Shown here: piece by piece, positions 38,748 through 48,242 of the stretch | Layout: each line of letters begins with the position of its first letter | Position numbering within the stretch: the first letter of the stretch is position 1 | Source: Herminiimonas sp. KBW02 | GTDB taxonomy: Bacteria; Pseudomonadota; Gammaproteobacteria; Burkholderiales; Burkholderiaceae_D | Reading direction: 5' to 3' | Assembly (NCBI RefSeq): GCF_003852535.1 | Contig: NZ_QAJP01000003.1 | Coordinates: 479,937 to 543,936 of the forward strand | Length of the DNA: 64,000 nt | Notes under the pieces: model-generated | Told to the model about the DNA's origin: nothing | Seen by the model: the letters and a program-made list of their open reading frames with translations, nothing else | The model's database searches: none | Made by a program: the position numbers and the translations under genes

Positions 38748-39590
38748 TTATGCAGCGTCGTATCTGCCGCCGCTGACTCTTTCTATCCCCGCCAGATCGC
38801 GCCAGCTTTGCACTTCCGCGTAGCCATGCGCGCTCAACATCTCACGTACCGCTGCTGCCTGGTCATAACCATGTTCCATCAATAGCCATGCTCCTGATGC
38901 CAGGTATTGCCTTGCACCGCTGGTGATGGTGTGCAGATCAGATAGACCGTTGCCATGATCGGTCAATGCGTCGACCGGTTCAAAGCGCAAATCACCTTCG
39001 GATAAATGCGGGTCACCTTGGACGATGTAAGGTGGATTCGACACGATCAAATCAAAGTGCTGTGTATTCACTGCGCTGAACCAGTCGCTGCGCAGGAATT
39101 CCACTTGCACATGATTTTTACTGGCATTGTCCGTCGCAATGACGAGTGCCTCTGCGCTGACATCCAGTGCGGTGATGCCGGCATCAGGTCGTGCATGGAC
39201 CAGCGCAATCGCAATCGCACCGGAACCAGTGCCCATGTCCAGCGCACGGCCTTGTGGCGGCAGGTGTTGTATCGCCAGTTCAACCAGCAATTCAGTATCT
39301 GGACGCGGGATGAGTACCGCCGGACTGACCTTAAACGACAAGCCAAAGAATTCGCGTTCCCCTGTCAGATAAGCGATAGGCTCACCAGCAAGGCGGCGTA
39401 CAAATAATTGCGACAGTTGCTGTGCTTCGTCTGCCGTCAGTGCGCGTTCCGATTGGGTTATCAGTTGCACGCGTGAGAGTTGCGTGACGTGTCCCAGCAA
39501 GATGCGTGCTTCCAGTTGCGCGACCGGCGCACGCTGCATGATGGCAGCAATGGTGGTGCCGGCAGCGACGCTTGCATCTTTGAGACTCAT
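38748..39590 (-). CDS. prmC: Release factor glutamine methyltransferase
   Basis: Methylates the GGQ glutamine of release factors 1 and 2. 280 residues from ATG 39590. Domains: an N-terminal helical substrate domain, then ALDMGTGSGAIAIALVHARPD (SAM site near residue 118) and the catalytic NPPY in IVSNPPYIVQGDPH near 190. Its start shares a base with the dsbB stop. prfA, the gene for its substrate, lies upstream in the same direction; dsbB intervenes. Confidence 0.95.
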   Translation of the reverse strand: MSLKDASVAAGTTIAAIMQRAPVAQLEARILLGHVTQLSRVQLITQSERALTADEAQQLSQLFVRRLAGEPIAYLTGEREFFGLSFKVSPAVLIPRPDTELLVELAIQHLPPQGRALDMGTGSGAIAIALVHARPDAGITALDVSAEALVIATDNASKNHVQVEFLRSDWFSAVNTQHFDLIVSNPPYIVQGDPHLSEGDLRFEPVDALTDHGNGLSDLHTITSGARQYLASGAWLLMEHGYDQAAAVREMLSAHGYAEVQSWRDLAGIERVSGGRYDAA

Positions 39591-40063
39591 TAGTTCTTCT
39601 TGACGACGGTGTAGATCAGGTAAGTCGCGATCACGGCAAACCAGACCAGCGCCCATTGCGGCAAAGACAGGCCGAGTATCGGTGCGTACTCGGTGGTGCA
39701 CAAGCCGTCGGCCTGGAACAGGAAAGGCAGCAGCTTGGCGGTTGGTATCGTATTCAACGATGTTTCGAGCGGATCGATGCCGCAGGATACGGTCGGATTG
39801 GCTTTGATATAAATGTGCCAGCCAGCGACACCGGCGCCTGCTATCGCCGACAGTGCGGCCAGTGCGGTGGCGATCTTGCCGGCGCCGCGTGGCAGATAGA
39901 CTGCGATCAGGCAGATGACGGCAATCGCAGCGAAGGCGTAACGCTGGATCACACACAGCGGACAAGGAAGCATGCCTTCTACATGTTGCAGGTACAGTGC
40001 AACTGCCAGCAGGGCAAGTGACACAAAGGCGACGGCGAGCAACACGGGTTTGGAGGTTTTCAT
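39590..40063 (-). CDS. dsbB: Disulfide bond formation protein B
   Basis: Inner-membrane quinone reductase that reoxidises DsbA. 157 residues with four helices. The first cysteine pair is Cys-Pro-Leu-Cys in LPCPLCVIQRYAF near residue 34; the second pair is the Cys in VSCGIDPLE near 93 and the Cys in ADGLCTTEY near 123. All four cysteines needed for electron relay are present. The gene is coupled to prmC through a TAATG junction. Confidence 0.94.
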   Translation of the reverse strand: MKTSKPVLLAVAFVSLALLAVALYLQHVEGMLPCPLCVIQRYAFAAIAVICLIAVYLPRGAGKIATALAALSAIAGAGVAGWHIYIKANPTVSCGIDPLETSLNTIPTAKLLPFLFQADGLCTTEYAPILGLSLPQWALVWFAVIATYLIYTVVKKN

Positions 40064-40120
40064 TGCTGGGTTCTCAAAAAAGGATGCACATTAAGAGTGG
40101 GTTGCAGCGGAATAGTTGCA

Positions 40121-41206
40121 TCAAGTCGCATCGGCGAGTGCCGCCAGCATCTCAGCCTGGTGCTCTGCTGCCAGCGCATTCGTCAACTCGGTCAGATCAC
40201 CGTCCATGATGAAGTCGAGTTTATACAAAGTCAGGTTGATACGATGGTCGGTCATGCGGCCTTGCGGGAAATTATAAGTGCGTATGCGTTCGCTGCGGTC
40301 ACCGGAGCCGATCAGCGATTTACGCGTCGCAGCTTCCTTCGATTGCTGTTCGCGCAACTGTACATCCTTGATACGTGCCGCCAGCACTTTCAGCGCTGAA
40401 GCCTTGTTTTTGTGCTGGCTGCGATCATCCTGGCATTCGACCACGATGCCGCTCGGTATGTGCGTGATACGGACGGCGGAGTCGGTTTTGTTGATGTGCT
40501 GTCCACCGGCGCCGGAAGCGCGGTAGGTATCAATACGTAAGTCGGCCGGATTGATGTTGACGTCTTCGACTTCGTCGGCTTCCGGCATGATGGCGACGGT
40601 ACAGGCCGAGGTGTGGATGCGCCCTTGTGTTTCGGTGGCCGGTACGCGTTGCACGCGATGGCCGCCGGATTCAAATTTGAGTTTCGAGTACGCACCGAAA
40701 CCGATGATGCGGACGATGACTTCCTTGTAGCCGCCGACTTCGGAGGCCGATTCCGACACCATTTCTATCTGCCAGCGATTGCGTTCGGCAAAGCGGGTGT
40801 ACATACGCAACAGATCACCGGCAAACAGCGCGGCTTCATCGCCGCCGGTACCGGCGCGGATTTCGAGGAAGATATTGCGGTCGTCATTCGGATCTTTCGG
40901 CAGCAACATTTTCTGTAAATCGATTTCCAGTTGCTCCATGCGTGCCTTGGCGGCGGCAATTTCTTCCTGCGCAAATTCCTTCATGTCCGGATCGGACAAC
41001 ATACCTTGTGCATCCTGGATGTCGCTTTCTGCCTGGCGGTAGTTGCCGTACAGCGCAACCAATGGGCCCAGCTCCGCATGCTCACGTGTCATCTTGCGAT
41101 AGTTGTCCATATTGGACGTGGCATCTTCCTGCGTCAGCAGCACATTCAATTCGTCCAGTCTCTCGGTCAATTGATCGAGCTTGGCGAGCATGGATGGTTT
41201 CATCAT
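40121..41206 (-). CDS. prfA: Peptide chain release factor 1
   Basis: Recognises UAA and UAG and triggers peptide release. 361 residues. The GGQ motif is at 234-236 ([17 protein letters not shown]). The stop-codon recognition tripeptide is the PAT in [17 protein letters not shown] near 191-193. Two adjacent ATG codons could start it; most family members begin MKPSMLAKL, i.e. at 41203. The gap to hemA (101 bases) is compatible with a hemA-prfA-dsbB-prmC transcript. Confidence 0.97.
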   Translation of the reverse strand: MMKPSMLAKLDQLTERLDELNVLLTQEDATSNMDNYRKMTREHAELGPLVALYGNYRQAESDIQDAQGMLSDPDMKEFAQEEIAAAKARMEQLEIDLQKMLLPKDPNDDRNIFLEIRAGTGGDEAALFAGDLLRMYTRFAERNRWQIEMVSESASEVGGYKEVIVRIIGFGAYSKLKFESGGHRVQRVPATETQGRIHTSACTVAIMPEADEVEDVNINPADLRIDTYRASGAGGQHINKTDSAVRITHIPSGIVVECQDDRSQHKNKASALKVLAARIKDVQLREQQSKEAATRKSLIGSGDRSERIRTYNFPQGRMTDHRINLTLYKLDFIMDGDLTELTNALAAEHQAEMLAALADAT

Positions 41207-41307
41207 ATTTTTAATTCTGGTTTGGTTGATCTTGGTGCTACGCAGCGCTGTGCGGGACAGCGTACAAGGGTGGTCACCGCAGTGGCGGGCCGGCGGGAAA
41301 AGCGTCG

Positions 41308-42597
41308 CTAGCGCTTGGTGCGGAACAGCTGCGGCAGCAAGGCGGCGAGACGGGCGCGTTCATCACCTTGTGCATTATTCAGTGCTTGTTGCGGGCCGTG
41401 CAGGAACTTTGCAGTCAGTCCTTTGGATAAGGCTTCGAGCACGGCGTCTATATCTTCGCCTTTGGCCAGCAGTTTGCGTGCACGTTCCAGCTCTATCATG
41501 CGCATGCTTTCGCTGGATTCGTGCAAGTCCTGAATGACGGGTACGACTGCACGTGCGTCTATCCAGTGCATGAAGGAGCGCACGCGGGTTTCGATGATGG
41601 CTTCGGCTTGTGCGACTGCAGCCTGGCGATTCTCAACGCCGGTTTGCACAAAGGTGCCGAGGTCATCGACGGTGTAGAGGAAGACGTCGTCCAGGCGACC
41701 AATCTCGGCTTCGATATCACGCGGTACGGCGAGATCGACCATGAACATCGGTTTATGACGACGTGCCTTGATCGCACGTTCCACCATGCCGAGGCCGATG
41801 ATGGGCAATGATGATGCAGTCGATGAAATGACGATATCAAAAGTCGCCAGTTGATCCGGCAATTCCGCCAGGCGGATAGCCTTGCCATTGAAGCGATGTG
41901 CGAGGGTTTCGCCGCGTTCCAGCGTGCGGTTGGCGATCGTGACCGATTTCGGATTCTGCGCTGCAAAGTGGGTCGCGCTGAGTTCGATCATTTCACCGGC
42001 GCCGATGAACAGTACATTCTGTTCCGAAATCTTGTCGAAGATGCGCTGCGATAAACGTACTGACGCGGCCGCCATCGAGACGCTGTGCGCGCCGATTTCG
42101 GTGGTGCTGCGGACTTCCTTGGCGACTGCGAAGGTGCGCTGGAACATCTGGTGCAAATAAGTGCCGAGTCCACCGGCCGCTTCGGCCTGGCGCACCGCAT
42201 CTTTCATTTGACCGAGGATTTGCGGTTCGCCCAAAACCATGGAGTCCAGTCCGGACGCGACACGGAAGGCGTGGCGCACGGCATTGTCTTGCGGCAGCGC
42301 GTACAGATACGGGCGCAGATCCGCATAAGGCAGTTTGTGATAATCGGCGAGGAAGTGTGCCGTGATATCGATCGCTTCGTTCACGCCGCCCGGCAGATTG
42401 CTGGCAGCGTATAACTCGGTGCGATTGCAGGTCGACAGGATCGCTGCTTCGTCCGTGTATGTGGTGGCATCGCTGCGGCCATACCAGCTACGTGCGGAAG
42501 CCACCGCCTGACCAAGCTGGTCAGCGGGAAAGGCTACCTTCTCGCGCAATGAGACTGGCGCGGTAGTGTGGTTAAGGCCGACGGCGAGGAGTTGCAT
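41308..42597 (-). CDS. hemA: Glutamyl-tRNA reductase
   Basis: Reduces Glu-tRNA to glutamate-1-semialdehyde, the first committed step of haem synthesis. 429 residues. The catalytic cysteine is Cys57 in [36 protein letters not shown] near 110 and the NADPH-binding [17 protein letters not shown] near 190 are diagnostic. It is first in a minus-strand run with prfA, dsbB and prmC, the order hemA-prfA-prmC being common in proteobacteria. Confidence 0.97.
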   Translation of the reverse strand: MQLLAVGLNHTTAPVSLREKVAFPADQLGQAVASARSWYGRSDATTYTDEAAILSTCNRTELYAASNLPGGVNEAIDITAHFLADYHKLPYADLRPYLYALPQDNAVRHAFRVASGLDSMVLGEPQILGQMKDAVRQAEAAGGLGTYLHQMFQRTFAVAKEVRSTTEIGAHSVSMAAASVRLSQRIFDKISEQNVLFIGAGEMIELSATHFAAQNPKSVTIANRTLERGETLAHRFNGKAIRLAELPDQLATFDIVISSTASSLPIIGLGMVERAIKARRHKPMFMVDLAVPRDIEAEIGRLDDVFLYTVDDLGTFVQTGVENRQAAVAQAEAIIETRVRSFMHWIDARAVVPVIQDLHESSESMRMIELERARKLLAKGEDIDAVLEALSKGLTAKFLHGPQQALNNAQGDERARLAALLPQLFRTKR

Positions 42598-42633
42598 TTA
42601 TGGCACAAATATTCAATAAGTGAATAGCGATAC

Positions 42634-42639
42634 ATTATA
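42634..42639 (-). promoter_or_regulatory. -10 element of hemA
   Basis: TATAAT on the minus strand, 36 bases before the hemA ATG. The -35 region is weak. ATTCA-N5-TGAAT (42611-42625) forms a small dyad downstream of it that could be a regulatory site. Confidence 0.5.
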
Positions 42640-42679
42640 GCCTGTTGCAATATGGCACGAGACTGTTGCCATCGGGCAG

Positions 42680-45049
42680 CTAGACGTCGTGACAGACCGG
42701 CAACATCAGGGTGAAACTGGTTCCTACTCCGGCCTGACTAATGAAGCTTATATCACCCTGATGCCTTTCGATGACTGTTTTAACGAATACCAATCCTAAG
42801 CCTACGCCATCATGACGTGGCTGGTTTGGTAAATCGACACGCTGGAAGCGCAGGAATAGCTTGCCCTGGTCGGCCTCGGCGATGCCGTAACCGTGATCCA
42901 GGATGCGGCACACGACGCGCGGTTGCGGAGCGTCGCGATCCAGCCGCACTGAGCAAATGATGCTGGTATGGTCGGGGCTGTAGTTGATCGCGTTCGACAG
43001 CAGGTTGGCCAGCGCGCGCGTCATTAGGGTGCGATCGACCTTGACCGGGTATTCGCCGTCGCTGATTTCCATTTGTACACTGATGTGGCGGCTCTTCGCC
43101 AGCGACCACATTTCATCGGTAGCGTCGAACAGCACGTCCTGGAAGTCAACTTCTTCCAGGCGGTATTCATGTGATTCAGCGCGTGCCAATTGCACGAAGT
43201 TATCAGCCAGGCCGAGCGTCTTGCGTGATGCTTTTTCGATACGTGCAAAGAGTTCTGCCTGCGGCAAAGCTGAAGAGGTTTCACTTTGCAGTTCCAGCAA
43301 GGCCAGGATGGATGCCTGTGGCGCGCGCATGTCATGCGACAGGAAGCGCAGGGTCTCATCGCGACTGCGTTCGGCAGCGCGTATGGTGGATATATCCAGC
43401 ACGCTGACGATCCAGCCGGTCAGTAAATTGGCGGCCGAGTTACAGGGGCTGCTCTTGACCAGCAGGTCGCGTCCTTTGTGATCCTGTACCGAGATACCGT
43501 TGTTCAGGGTTTGCGAGCGCTGCATGTCGAGCAAATCAGGCCAGTCAAAAGAAAGATTGGCGGCCTGGTCGACGGGCTGCGGATTCTTCAACTGCGCCAG
43601 TAAGTCGAGAATATTGCGGCCCAGTACATTGTCGATACCCAGCGAGCTGTAATAGTCATTTGCATGTTTGTTGGCCAGCAGGACTTGTCCTTCGACCGAG
43701 GTAACCAGCGTCGCATCCGGCAGATTATCCAGATTGTCCGATACAAACTGACGCAGGTCGCGTACGCGCCGGGCGGCATTTTCCATTGCGCTGATACGCT
43801 GTTCGAGTACGTCGCCCACTTCATTGGCAGATGCCACAGGTTTCTCTTCCGGCAGCAAATGCGGTTCCTGGTCGAGCCGGGTAAATTCCTGACCGAGATA
43901 GGTAATGGCGGCTTCCAGCCGGCGCCAGCTCCACAGCGGATAAGAAATGATCAGGGTGATAACGGCCGCTGCCGGAGCGATCCAGATACCCATATGCAAA
44001 CCGATATAGCTGGCAACCAGTGTCATCAGCATCCAGATTCCGGTTGCGAATAAAGAGAAACGCGGCGACAGCAACAAGTAGCCGAGCAAGGCCATGAATA
44101 CCGGGAATGCATTGAACAAGGCGGTTTGCCATGGCGCTGCGATATGTATCTCTTCACCGTCCAGCAGGCTGGCCAATATATTCGCGTTGATTTCTATTCC
44201 CGGCATAGCACCCGAGTTGCGTGATACCGGCGTCGGGTAAGAGTCGGCCATACCGAGCGCAGTCGCACCCACCAGCACATACTTATCGGTAAAAAATTCA
44301 TCCGGTACTTCGCCGCGCAGTACCGACACATACGGGACAGACTTGAAGTGGCCTATGCCGCCTTCGTATGGGATATAGAGCTGATCGCCGCGTTGCCATG
44401 TGTCTATCAGTGATGCCGTCGGCGCGACGGGTAAGGCGCCGGTGCCGCTATATTGCATGCCGCTGCCTGTACTTATGAGTGCGGCTGAAAAGTGCAGCCA
44501 GCTTTTACCGTTCTGTCCTTCGCGCAGGAATACGCTGCGGATCACGCCATCGCTATCGTGTTCCAGATTGATATGGCCAAGTGCACGGGCAGATTCAGCC
44601 AGTATTGGTATCGGCAAGCCTGCAGTCAGGCCTTGCCCCGCATTGGTCAGGACGACCGGCAAGACGACGCGCTGGCTGTGTGCAATGGCGGCAGCCAACT
44701 GCGCGTCGTTCTGCGGCGTTGATGTCTCGGACAGGATCACATCCAGCCCGATTGCACGCGGTCTGGCTTGCGTGAGTTTATTGATCAGATCTGCATGCAG
44801 GTTGCGTGACCAGGGCCAGCGACCGAGTTCGGCCAGGCTGTAATCATCGATGGCGACGATGATGACGTCTTCGCGTACCGGTTTGTTGTCGTCGATGGAG
44901 AGGAATAAATCATAGAGCGACTGGTCCAGTCGTCCCAGGCCATTTTGCCAGCCCAGTGCGATCGCCAGCGTCAGCAAGCCGATGAATAGCATCAGCCATT
45001 CGCGTAGTGCCAGACGCCGCACGAATGGAGAGAGCCAGCGTATTTTCAT
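42680..45049 (-). CDS. CHASE2-domain sensor histidine kinase
   Basis: A 789-residue membrane kinase. A first helix at about residues 17-35 is followed by a periplasmic CHASE2 domain (about 40-300; DNKPVREDVIIVAIDDYSLAELGRWPWSR and YVLVGATALGMADSYPTPVSR are its typical ends). Three helices lie at about 310-385, then a PAS-like segment (about 435-535). A HisKA domain has His572 in FLSHDMRAPQASILAL, and the ATPase domain has NLLSNAINYSP, DHGYGIAEADQGKLF and VGLGLVFVK. It is last in an operon with a FecR-LysM protein and a response regulator, the likely partner. The signal is unknown. Confidence 0.9.
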   Translation of the reverse strand: MKIRWLSPFVRRLALREWLMLFIGLLTLAIALGWQNGLGRLDQSLYDLFLSIDDNKPVREDVIIVAIDDYSLAELGRWPWSRNLHADLINKLTQARPRAIGLDVILSETSTPQNDAQLAAAIAHSQRVVLPVVLTNAGQGLTAGLPIPILAESARALGHINLEHDSDGVIRSVFLREGQNGKSWLHFSAALISTGSGMQYSGTGALPVAPTASLIDTWQRGDQLYIPYEGGIGHFKSVPYVSVLRGEVPDEFFTDKYVLVGATALGMADSYPTPVSRNSGAMPGIEINANILASLLDGEEIHIAAPWQTALFNAFPVFMALLGYLLLSPRFSLFATGIWMLMTLVASYIGLHMGIWIAPAAAVITLIISYPLWSWRRLEAAITYLGQEFTRLDQEPHLLPEEKPVASANEVGDVLEQRISAMENAARRVRDLRQFVSDNLDNLPDATLVTSVEGQVLLANKHANDYYSSLGIDNVLGRNILDLLAQLKNPQPVDQAANLSFDWPDLLDMQRSQTLNNGISVQDHKGRDLLVKSSPCNSAANLLTGWIVSVLDISTIRAAERSRDETLRFLSHDMRAPQASILALLELQSETSSALPQAELFARIEKASRKTLGLADNFVQLARAESHEYRLEEVDFQDVLFDATDEMWSLAKSRHISVQMEISDGEYPVKVDRTLMTRALANLLSNAINYSPDHTSIICSVRLDRDAPQPRVVCRILDHGYGIAEADQGKLFLRFQRVDLPNQPRHDGVGLGLVFVKTVIERHQGDISFISQAGVGTSFTLMLPVCHDV

Positions 45050-45071
45050 CAGTTATGTCGGCGTTGCTAAC

Positions 45072-46499
45072 TTATTGGCGATCTGACGGGCGGCCGCTGT
45101 CGCGCGAGGCTTCTTTGCTGCGTACTGGATGGCCGTCGTTGATGATCCATTGATCAGTAACAATCAGGGTTTGTGCAGAGGAAAAAGGATTGCTGCTGCC
45201 ATCTGCATTCACGCTTTGTACACGCGTGAAATACGTGCCGAACGAAGGGCGCGGCAGTTTGACTTCATTGCCGATGACACTGCTGTTGAACAGCAACCAG
45301 GTAAATTCGAGGTCGCGTGCAACCTGTATGTTGTACTTTTGTGTGGCGGAACCGGCCCAGCGCAAATCCAATTCCTTGCTGTAGTTGTTGGATACTGACG
45401 GCGCGCCCTGGATGGCCCCTTCCTTCAACGGTGGCAGACGATTTTTGATCGTCACGGCGAGCGTACGCGGCATGCCTTCCAGGCCCAGTTCGTCAATCGC
45501 GGAGATCTGCGCGAAGTAACTGCCTTCCTGGATGTTTTCCAGTACGACCTCTGGCGCATTGCCTTTTGTCTCTGCCAGCATGTGCAGGGTTTCGGCGTCT
45601 TGCGCCAGCTGTACGTGATAGGCGCGCGCACCTTTGACAGGTGTAATCGCGAACTGCGCATTACCATTCATGCGATACGGCATACTCGCCAGTTGCGGTG
45701 CCGGCAGCAAGTCGATGGCGCGACCGACTGAATTGCCGGCGATGATGTTGCCCTTCACGCTATCGAGCATGCGCGCCTCGGGTGCCTGCAGCGAGCCGAC
45801 GGCGACATGACCATCCAATACTTCCGTCGCTACCTTGTCGCCATTCAGGCCGACGCGGAAGTGCGTGCCACGCACACCTGCGACTGAGGCCGGGGTGCGT
45901 ACTTCAAAGCGGCCCTTGTTGCTGTCGAGCGGGGACACACGAGACACGACGCGGCCACGCAATAATTTCACTTCGGTACGCGGGCTGCCGGTATAGAGCG
46001 ATTTGCGTAATTTTGCGAGCAGCACATTGCTGTTCGACGGTACGGAAATGCGTGATTCGTCTGCCAGCGCCAGGGTCAGGAAACTATTCGCGCCAGTACT
46101 GATGCGCATGCCTTCGGCCACTTTGCTGCCGATATCTATCGTGATGGTGCGGCCATCGGCAGTCGTCGCCGTGATATTGCCGTTGCGCGCGATGACGGTG
46201 GCGTCGGTCGGTTCATCCGCCAGCAATTCGGTCGGGATGATGATGCCGGTACCGATCGGGATGTTGCTGTCTTTGTTGATGCGGTTAATGGTGCCGAGGG
46301 CAACCCAGTTACCGGTCTTGGTTGTGAGGCGCTGTGCGATCGATATGAGGGTGTCGCCGGCCTGGGCGTAGTAGGTAATGCCTGAGGTCTGGATCGTGAT
46401 GCTGCCCGGCGCAGCCGCGGATGCAGCTGCCCATACGATAGGGGTTTGCCCTATCGCGAGTGCCAGAACCAACATCAATTTTTGAAGGGTAATGCGCAT
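45072..46499 (-). CDS. Secreted LysM-FecR protein
   Basis: A 475-residue periplasmic protein with a signal peptide (MRITLQKLMLVLALAIGQTP, cleavage near WAAA). A LysM peptidoglycan-binding module covers about residues 42-90 (YYAQAGDTLISIAQRL to IPIGTGIIIPTELL). A FecR domain spans about 125-215 (GMRISTGANSFLTLAL, VKLLRGRVV, PASVAGVRGTHFRVGL). The C-terminal half (about 255-455) looks like two fibronectin/Fn3-like repeats (VQLAQDAETLHMLAET and IQVARDLEFTWLL). There is no ECF sigma or membrane anti-sigma partner, so it is not a classical FecR regulator. It sits between the response regulator and the CHASE2 kinase and could be their sensor or cell-wall tether. Confidence 0.85.
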   Translation of the reverse strand: MRITLQKLMLVLALAIGQTPIVWAAASAAAPGSITIQTSGITYYAQAGDTLISIAQRLTTKTGNWVALGTINRINKDSNIPIGTGIIIPTELLADEPTDATVIARNGNITATTADGRTITIDIGSKVAEGMRISTGANSFLTLALADESRISVPSNSNVLLAKLRKSLYTGSPRTEVKLLRGRVVSRVSPLDSNKGRFEVRTPASVAGVRGTHFRVGLNGDKVATEVLDGHVAVGSLQAPEARMLDSVKGNIIAGNSVGRAIDLLPAPQLASMPYRMNGNAQFAITPVKGARAYHVQLAQDAETLHMLAETKGNAPEVVLENIQEGSYFAQISAIDELGLEGMPRTLAVTIKNRLPPLKEGAIQGAPSVSNNYSKELDLRWAGSATQKYNIQVARDLEFTWLLFNSSVIGNEVKLPRPSFGTYFTRVQSVNADGSSNPFSSAQTLIVTDQWIINDGHPVRSKEASRDSGRPSDRQ

Positions 46500-46531
46500 G
46501 CTTGTTCTCCGCGCAACCCTGGTGCGCCTTG

Positions 46532-47221
46532 CTAGCCTGTCATTTGCTCGAGGCGGTAGCCGTAGCTATACACCGGAGCCAACCGAAATCCATGTTCTGG
46601 ACGCAATTGTAACTTGCTACGGACTCTGGATACATGAGTATCCATGGTTCTCGATGGAATTTCTACATCACGCGCCCACACTGCTTCCAGAATATAGGCA
46701 CGTGACAGCGGACGACCCAGGTTGCGGAAGAACAGCAGTGCCAGGTCAAATTCCTTCTGCGTGACCTCGATCGGTGTCCCCGACATGGTCAGGCGGCCGG
46801 TGCGGGCTTCGAAAATGAAGTTGCCGAACTGGATTTGCTCAATCGGGTTCTGGCTCGGGTAGGCGCGACGTAACAAAGCCTGCACGCGCGCCAGCAGCTC
46901 GCCGCGGCGGATGGGCTTGATCATGTAATCATCGGCGCCTGCTGCCAGCCCTGCAACAATATCGTCTTCACCGGAGCGGCTGGTCATGAACAGTACCGGC
47001 AGGTTGGTCGGCAGCTTTTCACGTGCCCAGCGCAGCACATCGGCGCCGCTCAGATCCGGCACCTGCCAATCGATAATCAACATATCGAAACTTTCGCGGC
47101 GCAATTGATTCAGCAATTCCTTGCCACTTTGGAAGGGGTGGCAGAAATGGCCGGCGGCGCTAAGCACTTGACAGACTAAATCTGTCTGGCTGCGGTCATC
47201 ATCAAGTACGGCAATTCGCAT
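46532..47221 (-). CDS. OmpR-family response regulator
   Basis: A 229-residue two-component regulator. The receiver domain (1-120) has the acidic pocket Asp7-Asp9 and the phospho-acceptor Asp51 in LIIDWQVPDLSG, with Lys near 102 in YMIKPIRRGEL. A winged-helix DNA-binding domain occupies about 130-225 (LTMSGTPIEVTQKEFDLALLFFRNLGRPLSRAYI). It is first in the operon with the LysM-FecR gene (32-base gap) and the CHASE2 kinase, and its promoter must lie in the AT-rich region to 47658. Confidence 0.93.
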   Translation of the reverse strand: MRIAVLDDDRSQTDLVCQVLSAAGHFCHPFQSGKELLNQLRRESFDMLIIDWQVPDLSGADVLRWAREKLPTNLPVLFMTSRSGEDDIVAGLAAGADDYMIKPIRRGELLARVQALLRRAYPSQNPIEQIQFGNFIFEARTGRLTMSGTPIEVTQKEFDLALLFFRNLGRPLSRAYILEAVWARDVEIPSRTMDTHVSRVRSKLQLRPEHGFRLAPVYSYGYRLEQMTG

Positions 47222-47581
47222 AATTTTGGCGCTTTGGACAGCGTGTTGTATTTCGTTGCTCTAATTTAACAAAGTATTCACACGATGGGTCTTCAAGGAT
47301 TGTGATGTGACAATATTTCACAAAATACGCGTAGGAATACTCTGTATTTATGGTTTTTTTGCATCACGTCAGTCTTTGTCTGACTTTTGCTTCTGATGTG
47401 AATTACCTTGATGCTCTAGCAAAAAGATCTAAAAATTGCATAAGAGTGCCGGATATGAAGTTTACTCTGCCTCTGTTTTTTGTGACATACGCAAAATGTG
47501 TGTCTTCTTCTTATACGTAATTGTGAAGTGAGCAGATTCACATTTTCTATGCCTGCAAATGTTGCATGGAAAGAAAACGGC
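47222..47581. other. AT-rich regulatory gap upstream of the two-component operon
   Basis: About 360 bases, clearly more AT-rich than the flanks, with no gene I can support. It holds several TGTGA/TCACA half-sites: TGTGA-N7-TCACA at 47306-47322 and TGTGAA-N9-TTCACA at 47522-47542. It also holds a nested stem at 47362-47398 (CATCA/TGATG around GTCAG/CTGAC). The dyads resemble binding sites of CRP/FNR-type regulators. Promoters for the divergent response regulator operon and for the small gene at 47659 both lie here or at its edge. Confidence 0.5.
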
Positions 47582-47609
47582 TTGTTTCCGTCAGTTTATT
47601 TCCTATACT
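47582..47609 (+). promoter_or_regulatory. Predicted promoter of the 55-residue protein
   Basis: TTGTTT (47582-47587) and TATACT (47604-47609) are separated by 16 bases. The predicted transcription start is near 47616, giving a leader of about 43 bases that ends in CCGGAG before the ATG. Confidence 0.6.
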
Positions 47610-47658
47610 GAAGGTGCAATTCCGAGAAAGTTAACGTGAGAACCAACCGGAGACAATC

Positions 47659-47826
47659 ATGAAACTGACAGACTTTCATTCATGGCATCTACCCGACGTT
47701 GTTCATACCACCGCTAAGAAAGTAGACGCTGATGGCGATCTTGCACCGATCGCCGCTTTTGTGGTCGGCGCCCCGCTCGTTACGCTGGGAACCGTGACCT
47801 TCCTCGAAATTTTGTTTGCGATGTAG
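47659..47826 (+). CDS. Small 55-residue protein with C-terminal membrane segment
   Basis: A short gene starting MKLTDFHSWHLPDVVHTTAK and ending TLGTVTFLEILFAM, terminated by TAG at 47824-47826. GGAG lies 8 bases before the ATG, and a good promoter precedes it. The first half is polar with two histidines and acidic residues (KKVDADGD). The second half (about residues 30-54) is a continuous hydrophobic stretch able to cross the membrane. I do not recognise a family. It is next to the two-component operon, divergent from it. Confidence 0.6.
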   Translation: MKLTDFHSWHLPDVVHTTAKKVDADGDLAPIAAFVVGAPLVTLGTVTFLEILFAM

Positions 47827-47853
47827 GCTGATCGAACAGCTCTGCATTGATCT

Positions 47854-47890
47854 GAAAAAAATGGGCGGAACTGCATGCAGTTCCGCCCAT
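47854..47890 (-). terminator. Perfect 30-bp palindrome, terminator of psiF
   Basis: Bases 47861-47890 are a perfect palindrome (ATGGGCGGAACTG and its complement around CATG), giving a 13-bp stem with a 4-base loop. On the minus strand it is followed by a run of T (47854-47860), so it terminates psiF; on the plus strand it may also serve the small gene. Confidence 0.85.
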
Positions 47891-47927
47891 TGTCTTTGGT
47901 CATCCCGTCATATGACGGGTGCCGAGA

Positions 47928-48242
47928 TTATTTCTTTGCGAGACAGGTTTTCATGAATTTCTTGCGCTCGTCGCCCTTCATGTCCTTGGCATCCGTGTTA
48001 CAGCTGGCCATCTTGTCGCGTTGTGCCTGTTGTGCTGCACTGACTTTTGGTTTGCCGCTCAGGCAGTCTTTCATGAATGCTTTGCGCTCATCGCCCTTTT
48101 TACCTTCGGCATCCTTGTTGCAGGTCGTCATCTTGGTTTGCTGCGCCGTTTTTTCCTTGGCTGGGGCAGCGGGTGCCGGATCTGCTGCAAATGCTGCACC
48201 TGCAAAAGCGGCGGAGATGAGAAACGCTAGAATTTTATTCAT
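47928..48242 (-). CDS. PsiF-repeat exported protein
   Basis: A 104-residue protein with a signal peptide (MNKILAFLISAAFAGAAFA) and two copies of the PsiF repeat, each with two cysteines: MTTCNKDAEGKKGDERKAFM-KDCL and MASCNTDAKDMKGDERKKFM-KTCL. PsiF is named for phosphate-starvation induction in E. coli, but the role is unknown. No Pho box is obvious upstream. GAGAGG precedes the ATG. Confidence 0.88.
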   Translation of the reverse strand: MNKILAFLISAAFAGAAFAADPAPAAPAKEKTAQQTKMTTCNKDAEGKKGDERKAFMKDCLSGKPKVSAAQQAQRDKMASCNTDAKDMKGDERKKFMKTCLAKK

